A stretch of 10,166 nt of DNA from CAYVUV01 sp964455095 (GTDB lineage: Bacteria > Desulfobacterota > Binatia > HRBIN30 > CADEER01): the NCBI GenBank assembly GCA_964455095.1, contig CAYVUV010000331.1, positions 1 to 10,166 of the forward strand, read 5' to 3'. Below the pieces are notes generated by a model that ran no database searches, had not been told where the DNA came from, and worked only from the letters and a program-made list of their open reading frames with translations. The stretch's first letter is position 1; every line of letters begins with the position of its first letter. The position numbers were made by a program, and so were the translations under genes. Below, piece by piece: positions 1 to 6,266 of this stretch.

Positions 1-1
1 C

Positions 2-1117
2 CCGTCGATGCTCGACACCGGCTACCCGATCGCCGAGGCCTTCGCCGACGGCTCCTTCGTCGTCACCAAGCACCCGGGCACCGGCGGCAGCGTCACGCCG
101 CGTACGGTCACCGAGCAGTTGCTCTACGAGATCGGCGACCCGCGCGCCTATCTGACCCCCGACGTCAGCACCGACTTCACCGCCCTGCAGCTCACCCAGG
201 ACGGCCCCGACCGCGTGCGCGTCAGCAACGCCCGCGGCACGCCGCCGCCGCCCACGCTCAAGCTGTCGATGGTCTACCGGCACGGCTACCGCGCCGTCGG
301 CACGGTGCTGATCTCCGGCCCCAACGTCATCGCCAAGGGCGAGCGGCTGGCGGAGATGGTGTGGCACCGCGTCGGCACCGAGTTCGCCGACCGCCGCACC
401 GACTTCATCGGCGTCAACGCCTGCTGGGGCGGCGCCGCTGCACCCATCGAGCCGAACGAGATCGTCTTCCGCATCGGCGTCGCCGACGCCGACCGCAAGA
501 AGCTGCAGCACTTCGCCAACAGCCTGCTCGGCTTCGCCCTGCAGGGCCCGCCGGGCCTGGGCATCTTCGGCGGCCGTCCCGAGGTGCAGGAGGCCTACGG
601 CTTCTGGCCCGCCCTGCTGCCGCGCGAGCTGCTGACGGCGCGCGTCGCGCTGCGCCGCGACGGCACCGAACAGATCACCGAGGTGCCGATGACGCTCGAC
701 GCCAGCGATCGCACCCCGCGCCCGAGCGAGGAGCCGGCGCCGTCCGACAGCGCGCGCGATCGCTCGAGCCGCGCCCGCACCGTGCGCCTCGGCACCATCG
801 CCTACGCCCGCTCGGGCGACAAAGGCGACCACGCCAACATCGGCGTCGCCGCGCGCTCGCCCGATGCCTACGCCTTCCTGCGCGAGACGCTGAGCGCCAA
901 GCGCGTCAAGGCGTTCTATCAGGATCTCGTCAAGGGCGGCGTGGTGCGCTACGAGCTGCCCAATCTGCTGGCCTTCAACTTCATGCTGCACAACGCCCTC
1001 GGCGGCGGCGGCACGCTGTCGCTGCGCGTCGACCACCAGGGCAAGACCCTGGGGCAGGGGCTGCTCACCATGGAGATCGACGTCCCGGAAGACGTGCTCG
1101 CTTCGGTCGGCGCCTAA
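2..1117 (+). CDS. atuA: AtuA-family acyclic terpene utilization protein, 5'-truncated by window edge
   Basis: The reading frame is open from the first bases of the window, so the true start lies upstream. About 370 residues are visible of a family I recall at roughly 550-600. Numbering from the Met at base 8, residues 1-235 match the end of the AtuA/DUF1446 domain (GYPIAEAFADGSFVVTKHPG near 5-24, then GGSVTPRTVTEQLLYEIGDP). Residues 236-257 are a Pro/Ser/Arg-rich linker. Residues 258-369 form the separate AtuA-like ferredoxin-fold domain, with its signature around AYARSGDKGDHANIGV (265-280). AtuA-type genes sit in acyclic terpene and branched-acid catabolic clusters, but the reaction of the protein is not settled. 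The downstream hydratase and carboxylase genes, on the same strand and 53 bp apart or less, support a role in breakdown of a beta-methyl-branched acyl-CoA. Family assignment is firm; the exact role is inference. Confidence 0.85.
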   Translation, partial: PSMLDTGYPIAEAFADGSFVVTKHPGTGGSVTPRTVTEQLLYEIGDPRAYLTPDVSTDFTALQLTQDGPDRVRVSNARGTPPPPTLKLSMVYRHGYRAVGTVLISGPNVIAKGERLAEMVWHRVGTEFADRRTDFIGVNACWGGAAAPIEPNEIVFRIGVADADRKKLQHFANSLLGFALQGPPGLGIFGGRPEVQEAYGFWPALLPRELLTARVALRRDGTEQITEVPMTLDASDRTPRPSEEPAPSDSARDRSSRARTVRLGTIAYARSGDKGDHANIGVAARSPDAYAFLRETLSAKRVKAFYQDLVKGGVVRYELPNLLAFNFMLHNALGGGGTLSLRVDHQGKTLGQGLLTMEIDVPEDVLASVGA

Positions 1118-1124
1118 GGCCGGC

Positions 1125-1148
1125 CGTCGCGCTTGGCATCGCGCGGCG
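1125..1148 (+). other. GC-rich stem-loop between atuA and the hydratase gene
   Basis: In the 52-bp gap, CGTCGCGC (1125-1132) pairs with GCGCGGCG (1141-1148) over 8 bp, including one G-U pair, around an 8-nt loop. CTTTGCG follows rather than a T run, so it is a poor intrinsic terminator. It could shape mRNA stability or relative expression inside the operon, or be chance in GC-rich DNA. Confidence 0.3.
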
Positions 1149-1169
1149 CTTTGCGCTAGCACGGGTCGC

Positions 1170-1940
1170 ATGGTGAAGCTCGAACGGCAGGGAGTGACGG
1201 CGGTGCTGCGCCTCGATCGGCCCGAGGTCGGCAACGCGCTCAACGGCGAGGTCGTGGCGCGCGTGTTCGGACTGCTCGACGAGGTGCGCGCCGACGCGGC
1301 GCTGCGCGTCCTGGTGCTGACCGGGGCGGGCAAGATCTTCTCGGCCGGCGCCGATCTCAACTGGATGCAGCGCATGCGCGACGCCTCGCCGGAGGAGAAT
1401 CTCCACGACGCGGAGCAGACGGCGGCGCTGTTCACGGCGCTGTACGACTTCCCGCTGCCGGTGATCGCGGCGGTCAACGGGTCGGCGCGCGGCGGCGGGG
1501 TCGGGCTGGTCGCCGCCTGCGACTTCGCCATCGCCTCCGACTCGGCCAGCTTCGCCTTCACCGAGGTGCGCCTCGGGCTCATCCCGTCGATGATCTCGCC
1601 GTTCGTGCTGCGCAAGATGGGCGAGAGCCGCGCGCGCCGCCTGTTTCTCACCGGCGACGCCTTCAGCGCCACGCAGGCGATGGCGTGGGGGCTGGTCGAT
1701 CAGGTCGTACCGCGCGATCAGCTCGACGCGGCGGTTGCCGAGCTCGTCACCTCGCTGCGCGGCTGTGCGCCGGGCGCCATCGCCGCGGTCAAGCGATTGG
1801 TGCGCGCGGTATCCGACACGCCCTCGGGCGATCTGGTGCCGCTCACCGCACGGCTGATCGCCGACATCCGCGCCACGCCCGAAGCCCACGAGGGCATGGC
1901 CGCCTTTCTCGAGAAGCGCGCCCCCAAGTGGGCGAGCTGA
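1170..1940 (+). CDS. liuC: Enoyl-CoA hydratase, 3-methylglutaconyl-CoA hydratase (LiuC) type
   Basis: This 256-residue crotonase-fold protein is predicted to hydrate a 3-methylglutaconyl-CoA-type product of the downstream carboxylase, which is the step before HMG-CoA lyase in leucine breakdown, or the equivalent step for a longer isoprenoid chain (AtuE). The first oxyanion-hole strand is SAGADLNWMQRM (58-69); the NWM form is typical of LiuC proteins. The second is GGGVGLVAACD (108-118). Glu132 in FTEVRLGLIP aligns with the conserved catalytic Glu164 of rat enoyl-CoA hydratase, while the position of Glu144 is Gly112, as in LiuC-type enzymes from memory. Length is normal. The ATG follows atuA by 52 bp without a clear Shine-Dalgarno. 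The carboxyltransferase gene starts 25 bp after its stop, so the three genes look like one operon. Crotonase membership is certain; the substrate is inferred from motif and neighbours. Confidence 0.85.
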   Translation: MVKLERQGVTAVLRLDRPEVGNALNGEVVARVFGLLDEVRADAALRVLVLTGAGKIFSAGADLNWMQRMRDASPEENLHDAEQTAALFTALYDFPLPVIAAVNGSARGGGVGLVAACDFAIASDSASFAFTEVRLGLIPSMISPFVLRKMGESRARRLFLTGDAFSATQAMAWGLVDQVVPRDQLDAAVAELVTSLRGCAPGAIAAVKRLVRAVSDTPSGDLVPLTARLIADIRATPEAHEGMAAFLEKRAPKWAS

Positions 1941-1965
1941 TCGCGCCGCAGATCCGGTCGACTTC

Positions 1966-3573
1966 GTGACCCGCATCGAATCGAAGATCCGCCCCGGCGA
2001 CGCGGCGTTTGTCGCCAACGCCGCACACAACCGCGCGCTGTTGGCGCAGCTGCAGGAACGCATCGCCACGGCCCGGATGGGCGGACCCGAGCGGGTCCGC
2101 CAGCGCCACGTCGAGCGCGGCCGCCTGCTGGTGCGCGACCGCATCGAGCGGCTGCTCGATTCCGGCACGCCGTTCCTCGAGCTCTCGCCGCTCGCCGCCT
2201 ACGACCTGTACAACAACGACGCGCCGGGAGCGGGCATCGTGACCGGCATCGGCGTCATCCACGGCCGCGAAGCCATGGTGATGGCCAACGACCCGACGGT
2301 GAAGGGCGGCACGCTCTATCCGATGAGCGTGAAGAAGTACCTGCGGGCGCAGAAGATCGCCATGGAGAACCACCTGCCCTGCATCTACCTGGTCGACTCC
2401 GGCGGCGCCTTCCTGCCGCTGCAGGCGGAGATCTTCGCCGACGAGCAGCACGGCGGGCGCGTCTTCTACAACGAGGCGGTGATGTCGGCCATGGGCATCC
2501 CGCAGCTCGCCGTCGTCTTCGGCCTCGGCACGGCCGGCGGCGCCTACGTGCCGGCGATGTGCGACGAGAACATCATCGTGCGCAATCAGGGCGCGATCTT
2601 TCTCGGCGGTCCGCCGCTGGTGCGCGCGGCGACCGGAGAAGTGGTGACGGCGGAAGAGCTCGGCGGCGGCGACGTGCACACGCGCATCTCCGGCGTCTCG
2701 GATCATCTGGCGGCCGACGAGCCGCACGGCCTGGCGCTGGCGCGCGACCTGTTCGAGAACCTGGCGCCGCCAGGAACGAGCGCGCTGGACGCGGTGGCGC
2801 CCGAGGACCCCGCCTACGATCCGCAGGAGCTCTACGGCATCATTCCGAGCGACACGCGCCATCCGATGGACATGCGCGAGGTCATCGCCCGGCTGGTCGA
2901 TGGCAGCCGGCTGCAGGAGTTCAAGGCGCTCTACGGCCAGACGCTGATCACCGGCTTTGCGCGCATCCACGGCTACCTGGTCGGCATCATCGCCAACAAC
3001 GGCATCCTGTTCTCGGAATCGAGCCTCAAGGGCACGCACTTCATCGAGCTCTGTTGCCAGCGCAAGATCCCGCTGCTGTTCCTGCAGAACATCACTGGTT
3101 TCATGGTCGGCAAGAAGTACGAGCACGGCGGCATCACCAAGGACGGCGCCAAGCTGGTGCACGCGGTGTCGACCGCGCAGGTGCCGAAGTTCACCGTCGT
3201 CGTCGGCGTCTCGCACGGCGCCGGCAACTACGGCATGTGCGGCCGCGCCTACGGCCCGCGCTTGCTGTTCATGTGGCCGCAGTCGCGCATTTCGGTGATG
3301 GGCGGCGAGCAGGCCGCGCAGGTGCTGCTGACGGTCAAACGCGATCAGCTCGCCGAGCAGGGGCAGCAGATGACGCCGGAGGAGGAGCAACAGCTCACGG
3401 CGCCGGTGCTCTACATCTACGACTCCGAGAGCAACGCCTACTTCTCGACCGCGCGGCTGTGGGACGACGGCATCCTCGATCCGGCGCAGACGCGCGACGT
3501 GCTCGGCCTGGCGATCGCGATGACGCGCCACGTGCCGATTCCCGACCCCCGGGTCGGTGTCTTTCGGATGTGA
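1966..3573 (+). CDS. liuB: Acyl-CoA carboxylase beta (carboxyltransferase) subunit, methylcrotonyl-CoA/geranyl-CoA carboxylase class
   Basis: This 535-residue subunit transfers CO2 from carboxybiotin to the gamma carbon of an alpha,beta-unsaturated acyl-CoA. The start is GTG at 1966, giving MTRIESKI and matching family length and N-terminus; no clear Shine-Dalgarno precedes it. N-domain motifs are TVKGGTLYP (111-119), LVDSGGAFLP (142-151), TAGGAYVPAM (189-198) and GPPLVRAATGE (215-225). C-domain motifs are LQNITGFMVG (373-382), GAGNYGMCGRAY (418-429) and MGGEQAA (445-451), all near-identical to methylcrotonyl-CoA carboxylase (MCC). Oddities are in the acyl pocket: residue 163 is Gly where MCC has Phe (HFGR becomes HGGR), the MCC/GCC discriminating position, and the usual MGSCTAGG reads FGLGTAGG (185-192). 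A larger substrate is therefore possible, and an AtuC-like role cannot be excluded. The biotin-carboxylase subunit is not in the window and is presumably upstream. The stop is 4 bp from the convergent next gene. Confidence 0.9.
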   Translation: MTRIESKIRPGDAAFVANAAHNRALLAQLQERIATARMGGPERVRQRHVERGRLLVRDRIERLLDSGTPFLELSPLAAYDLYNNDAPGAGIVTGIGVIHGREAMVMANDPTVKGGTLYPMSVKKYLRAQKIAMENHLPCIYLVDSGGAFLPLQAEIFADEQHGGRVFYNEAVMSAMGIPQLAVVFGLGTAGGAYVPAMCDENIIVRNQGAIFLGGPPLVRAATGEVVTAEELGGGDVHTRISGVSDHLAADEPHGLALARDLFENLAPPGTSALDAVAPEDPAYDPQELYGIIPSDTRHPMDMREVIARLVDGSRLQEFKALYGQTLITGFARIHGYLVGIIANNGILFSESSLKGTHFIELCCQRKIPLLFLQNITGFMVGKKYEHGGITKDGAKLVHAVSTAQVPKFTVVVGVSHGAGNYGMCGRAYGPRLLFMWPQSRISVMGGEQAAQVLLTVKRDQLAEQGQQMTPEEEQQLTAPVLYIYDSESNAYFSTARLWDDGILDPAQTRDVLGLAIAMTRHVPIPDPRVGVFRM

Positions 3574-3577
3574 GCGC

Positions 3578-4915
3578 TCAGCGCCGGGCCGACGCCGCGG
3601 CGATCTTGTCGCTCAATGCGGCTTCCTCGTCGGCCGCCGTGATCCACGCGTAGTCGACCTGCTTGCCGTCGACCAGCGCGAAGGCGGGCCGCCAGCCCGG
3701 CTTGCGCACCCACATGAACGCCCCGCCCCACAGCGTCGCGGCCTCTGCCGCGATGAACCCGAGCGCGGCGGAGAGCACGGCCTGGGCGACGCCGCCGAGT
3801 TGCTTCGACAGCAGCAGGGCCTGAAAGGCCTCGCGCGCGCCTTCGCCGGCAATGGTCGGCGACAGCACCGTAGCGAGGATCTGGATGGTCGAGCCGAAGA
3901 CGATGGGCCAGAACTGCGCGCCGGCGACGCCGATGGCCAGGGCGGTGAAGAAGTACACGGCGGCGGTGGTGAAGTGCGTGATGAACTTGCTGAGCAACGC
4001 GAGCATCAGCAGCCCGACCTGTCCGCGGTACGCGCCCACCGCGCGGGTGAGGTTCTCGATCTGGCCGCGCATCCCGCTGGGCATGAAGCCGCCGAAGATC
4101 CGCATCGCCCTGGTGAGCAGCACGGGCCACACCAACGTCACGACCACGATGGCCGAGATGCCGCCGGCGACGGCGGCAATCGCGGCGGCGAGCATCGGCG
4201 CCGCCTGCGGGCGGCCGGCGTGTTGGGTCACGTCGACGATGACCTGGTACCCGAACGGCAAGGTCAGCACCATGCCGAGGAAGAGTCCGGTGATGCCGAT
4301 GAACTTCTCCAGCGCCTTGGCGGTGACGGCGCGCGACCACTGGTTCGAGTAGCGGCCGGCCTCGTACAGCGTGTAGCCGTCGAGACCGATGGTGCTGGGC
4401 AGGAACGTGCCGATGAAGCGGCCGATGAGGAAGGCGGTCATGATCTTTGACCAGAACGGAAAGCGAATACCCTGGCCGATCAGCAGCAGATGCCAGGCGT
4501 AGGCCGAGGTGATGACGCCGACGAACTTGACCGCCATGGCGACGAACGCGAAGAGGACAAAGGTCCGGCCGTCGACCTGATCGATGTAGTCGGCAATGGC
4601 CGCATAGATCGGCAGGTGGACCTCGGTGCCGACATCGATCGGGTGGCGCAGCAAGGCGACGATCCCGACGACCGTGAACAAGCCCTTGGCGACGGTGTCG
4701 AGCACGCCGCGGGTGGCGCCGGGCAGGCGGCGTCGGGCGACGAAAAAGGCGACCGCTGCCACGACCAGCAGCCCCAGGGCGGCCACGCCGAGCGTTCCTT
4801 GCCAGGCCCGCCAGGTCAGCACCGCGAACGCGGCCGCGGCCACCGCGAGCGCGATCCAACCGATCAATGCGCTCTCGGCGCCCCCGGGGCTTTTGGCCCT
4901 GCTGCCTCTGGTCAA
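3578..4915 (-). CDS. Flippase-like membrane protein, lysylphosphatidylglycerol synthase transmembrane region (UPF0104) family
   Basis: This is a 445-residue polytopic membrane protein with about ten predicted helices. From the TTG start, the family core includes GRFIGTFLPSTIGLDGYTLY (165-184), AVTAKALEKFIGI with a Leu-rich helix (about 196-215), and a second conserved loop SPTIAGEGAREAF (352-364), the usual P-x-I-G-G-x-G-x-R-E site. Roughly 100 residues with three extra N-terminal helices precede the core. Family members include the flippase part of MprF and YbhN-like proteins; they are thought to move lipids or lipid-linked glycans, but the substrate here is unknown. I chose TTG at 4915 because the mRNA reads AAAGGGAGGGCGTGCG directly before it, an excellent Shine-Dalgarno at good spacing. 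A longer reading from 5107 would overlap the end of the upstream gene and add a non-conserved, arginine/proline-rich stretch. It lies 94 bp after the membrane gene ending at 5010 and probably shares its transcript. Confidence 0.85.
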   Translation of the reverse strand: MTRGSRAKSPGGAESALIGWIALAVAAAAFAVLTWRAWQGTLGVAALGLLVVAAVAFFVARRRLPGATRGVLDTVAKGLFTVVGIVALLRHPIDVGTEVHLPIYAAIADYIDQVDGRTFVLFAFVAMAVKFVGVITSAYAWHLLLIGQGIRFPFWSKIMTAFLIGRFIGTFLPSTIGLDGYTLYEAGRYSNQWSRAVTAKALEKFIGITGLFLGMVLTLPFGYQVIVDVTQHAGRPQAAPMLAAAIAAVAGGISAIVVVTLVWPVLLTRAMRIFGGFMPSGMRGQIENLTRAVGAYRGQVGLLMLALLSKFITHFTTAAVYFFTALAIGVAGAQFWPIVFGSTIQILATVLSPTIAGEGAREAFQALLLSKQLGGVAQAVLSAALGFIAAEAATLWGGAFMWVRKPGWRPAFALVDGKQVDYAWITAADEEAALSDKIAAASARR

Positions 4916-5009
4916 CGCACGCCCTCCCTTTGCGTCCGGCGACGTACCGCGCGGACCTAGGGCGTTTAGCTGCCGGGCGACGTGCGCTGCAAGCGGTGCG
5001 GGGGGCGCG

Positions 5010-5570
5010 TCAGGTCTGTGAACGCAACGGCGTGGGCTGGATGCGCTTGCCGGCCGCGTTGAAGACCATCGGCGCCATCTGACCGGTGCGCTCGGGGAGC
5101 ACCACATAGCCGTAGAACAGCGACGTGGCGAGCATGAACGGCACGCGCATCAGGATCGGGCTCAGCCAGCCCTCATGCAGGTCGGCAAAGAACAGGCTGC
5201 CCAGAGCGATGACGGCGGCCGCACCGGCGAGCAAAATGAGGTTCTCGATCAGGGCGGCCATGATCAGCATGAAGAAAAAGAACAGGAAGAACTCCTGGCT
5301 GGCGCGCGAGACGATCAGCACCGCCGAGATCATGGCCGTATCGGTGATCAGAATCGGGGCTTGCATGCTGGCGTCGAAGAACGAGAAGGGCGACACGGTC
5401 CCGAGGTAGACGTTGGACAGGACCGCGAGGGTGATCAGGGCGGTGATCGGGATCGGCGAACCCACCTCGGCCCCCTGCAGAAAGCCGATCATGCCCGTGA
5501 CCAGGATCAGTAGATAACGGCATAGAATGAAGCGCTGCTTGCGCGAGAGGGCTTCCGCTTCTCGAATCAT
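5010..5570 (-). CDS. Six-helix membrane protein resembling a sensor histidine kinase input domain, without output domain
   Basis: This 186-residue hydrophobic protein is not one I can name. From ATG at 5570, predicted helices are at about 14-32, 39-57, 72-87, 93-111, 112-128 and 138-157, followed by a 29-residue polar tail (VLPERTGQMAPMVFNAAGKR). The helix pattern, with the motif ITDTAMISAVLIVS, a Phe/Leu-rich fourth helix and a last helix ending FYGYVV, resembles the membrane sensing module in front of many two-component kinases. No HisKA, HATPase, GGDEF or HAMP sequence follows, and no remnant is seen between its stop and the next gene. A longer version starting at TTG 5612 adds 14 residues; neither start has a Shine-Dalgarno, and the ATG is preferred because the added part looks less membrane-protein-like. 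It is the first gene of a minus-strand pair with the flippase-like gene. That it is a real protein is likely; any function is unknown. Confidence 0.65.
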   Translation of the reverse strand: MIREAEALSRKQRFILCRYLLILVTGMIGFLQGAEVGSPIPITALITLAVLSNVYLGTVSPFSFFDASMQAPILITDTAMISAVLIVSRASQEFFLFFFFMLIMAALIENLILLAGAAAVIALGSLFFADLHEGWLSPILMRVPFMLATSLFYGYVVLPERTGQMAPMVFNAAGKRIQPTPLRSQT

Positions 5571-5808
5571 TGCTTTGACGGCGAAGCAAGCCTCGTACCA
5601 CCGCCTCGGCAAGGGTAGGTCAGCCGATCAAGCAGGTGATGGGCGATGTTGACGACACCTGGGCAACGTTCTGCTCGGAGGCGTCAGTCCAGCGCGTAGG
5701 GGAATCTCCCTGGGCGGACGAGCGCTGCGCGGCTCTTCCCCTCGGCGTTGGGCCTGTGCTATCCGTCCTCCCTCCTAGCTGTTCCACGCTTTGAGGAAGG
5801 GGCTCTGC
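5571..5808. other. Divergent intergenic region, no gene recognised
   Basis: About 240 bp separate the minus-strand membrane gene from the plus-strand coiled-coil gene. I looked for tRNA, SRP RNA, 6S RNA and strong sigma70 promoters on both strands and found none convincing. A TTGACG at 5649-5654 has no acceptable -10 box at 16-18 bp. CAGGTG (5633-5638) and CACCTG (5656-5661) form an inverted repeat with a 17-bp spacer, which may be chance. Promoters for both flanking genes should nevertheless lie here. Confidence 0.4.
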
Positions 5809-6153
5809 ATGGCGGTAGAGGAAACCGAGGCCGTAGAACTTCGCGACAAGATCTGGACGTACGCGCAGCGCGGCGTTGTGGCCCTGGTGGTCTTCATGGC
5901 CGGCGTGCTGCTCGGATTCCGGCTGTGGGGCCAGGCGACCCAGCTGCAAGAGCAGGTCGTGGACCTCACCGAGCGCAACCAGGGGTTGGTCAAGGAACGC
6001 GACACCGAGCGCAGCAAGGTGGCGCTGATCGAGCGCGACAAGAAGGAAATCGAGCGCCAGCTGGCGGACGCCAAGTCCCGCGCCGCCGCCGCGGAAGCCC
6101 GCGCCGCAGCTGCGCAGCAGCCGGCCGCCGCTCCGGCTCCTGCCGCACCGTAA
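5809..6153 (+). CDS. Small membrane-anchored coiled-coil protein with Ala/Pro-rich tail
   Basis: This 114-residue protein belongs to no family I recognise. An N-terminal polar segment (1-20) is followed by one transmembrane helix (about 21-39, VVALVVFMAGVLLGF). Then comes a charged heptad-like helix (about 43-103) rich in Glu, Lys, Arg and Gln, ending in an Ala/Pro tail (PAAAPAPAAP). The positive residues after the helix suggest the coiled coil may be cytoplasmic, although the topology is uncertain. The ATG at 5809 is chosen over an in-frame TTG at 5791 because GAGGAAGGGG (5793-5802) lies at correct spacing before the ATG. It is co-directional with ffh but separated by a probable ffh promoter, so it may be its own transcription unit. 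The architecture recalls small division-, secretion- or envelope-associated scaffold proteins; no specific role can be claimed. Confidence 0.75.
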   Translation: MAVEETEAVELRDKIWTYAQRGVVALVVFMAGVLLGFRLWGQATQLQEQVVDLTERNQGLVKERDTERSKVALIERDKKEIERQLADAKSRAAAAEARAAAAQQPAAAPAPAAP

Positions 6154-6173
6154 AAAGGGCAAGGCTCACGCGT

Positions 6174-6201
6174 GCTTGTCGCGGCCCGTCCGTTGACAAG
6201 C
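6174..6201. promoter_or_regulatory. Inverted repeat overlapping the ffh -35 box, candidate operator
   Basis: GCTTGTC (6174-6180) and GACAAGC (6195-6201) are perfect 7-bp inverted arms with centres 21 bp apart, about two helical turns. The right arm covers most of the TTGACA hexamer. That is the geometry expected of a dimeric regulator competing with RNA polymerase, but no regulator is identified. A transcript hairpin is possible; without a T run and with a 14-nt loop, a terminator for the preceding gene is unlikely. Confidence 0.4.
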
Positions 6202-6221
6202 CAGCCCCCCACCTGTAGCGT
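6193..6221 (+). promoter_or_regulatory. Probable sigma70-type promoter of the ffh-rpsP-khpA-rimM-trmD-rplS operon
   Basis: A consensus -35 box TTGACA (6193-6198) is followed after exactly 17 bp by TAGCGT (6216-6221), which keeps the T, A and final T of the -10 consensus. Transcription would start near 6228-6230, giving a leader of about 38 nt before ffh. It is the strongest promoter-like sequence I saw in the window. Confidence 0.6.
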
Positions 6222-6235
6222 TCCCCTTCCCAAAA

Positions 6236-6252
6236 CCGCGCCCGCGGCGCGG
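6236..6252 (+). other. GC hairpin in the ffh leader, next to the start codon
   Basis: CCGCGCC (6236-6242) and GGCGCGG (6246-6252) form a perfect 7-bp stem with a CGC loop, ending 14 nt before the ffh ATG. An overlapping self-complementary stretch CGCGGCCGCG (6248-6257) could fold as an alternative. No Shine-Dalgarno follows; the bases before the ATG are pyrimidine-rich (CCACCTCCC). The hairpin probably lowers or regulates initiation, or ffh initiates in a Shine-Dalgarno-independent way. Confidence 0.4.
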
Positions 6253-6266
6253 CCGCGCCACCTCCC

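Noticed and set aside
1843..3531. Long minus-strand reading frame of 562 codons opposite the carboxylase gene
   Set aside because: Composition is antisense-like (His/Arg/Val runs) and the plus strand encodes a fully conserved carboxyltransferase.
3542..3557. Inverted repeat CCGACC-CCCG-GGTCGG at the end of the carboxylase gene, near the convergent junction, as a terminator
   Set aside because: Only 6 bp, inside coding sequence, with TGTCTTT instead of a T run on the plus side and no T run on the minus side.
5649..5677. TTGACG as -35 of a promoter for the coiled-coil gene
   Set aside because: The hexamer 17 bp downstream (TGCTCG) is a poor -10 box, and alternative spacings are no better.
5620..5790. 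Possible structured RNA (SRP RNA, 6S or tRNA) upstream of the coiled-coil gene
   Set aside because: The SRP RNA core GGAAGGAAGCAGCC is absent on both strands, no GTTCGA T-loop is present, and only short weak stems form.
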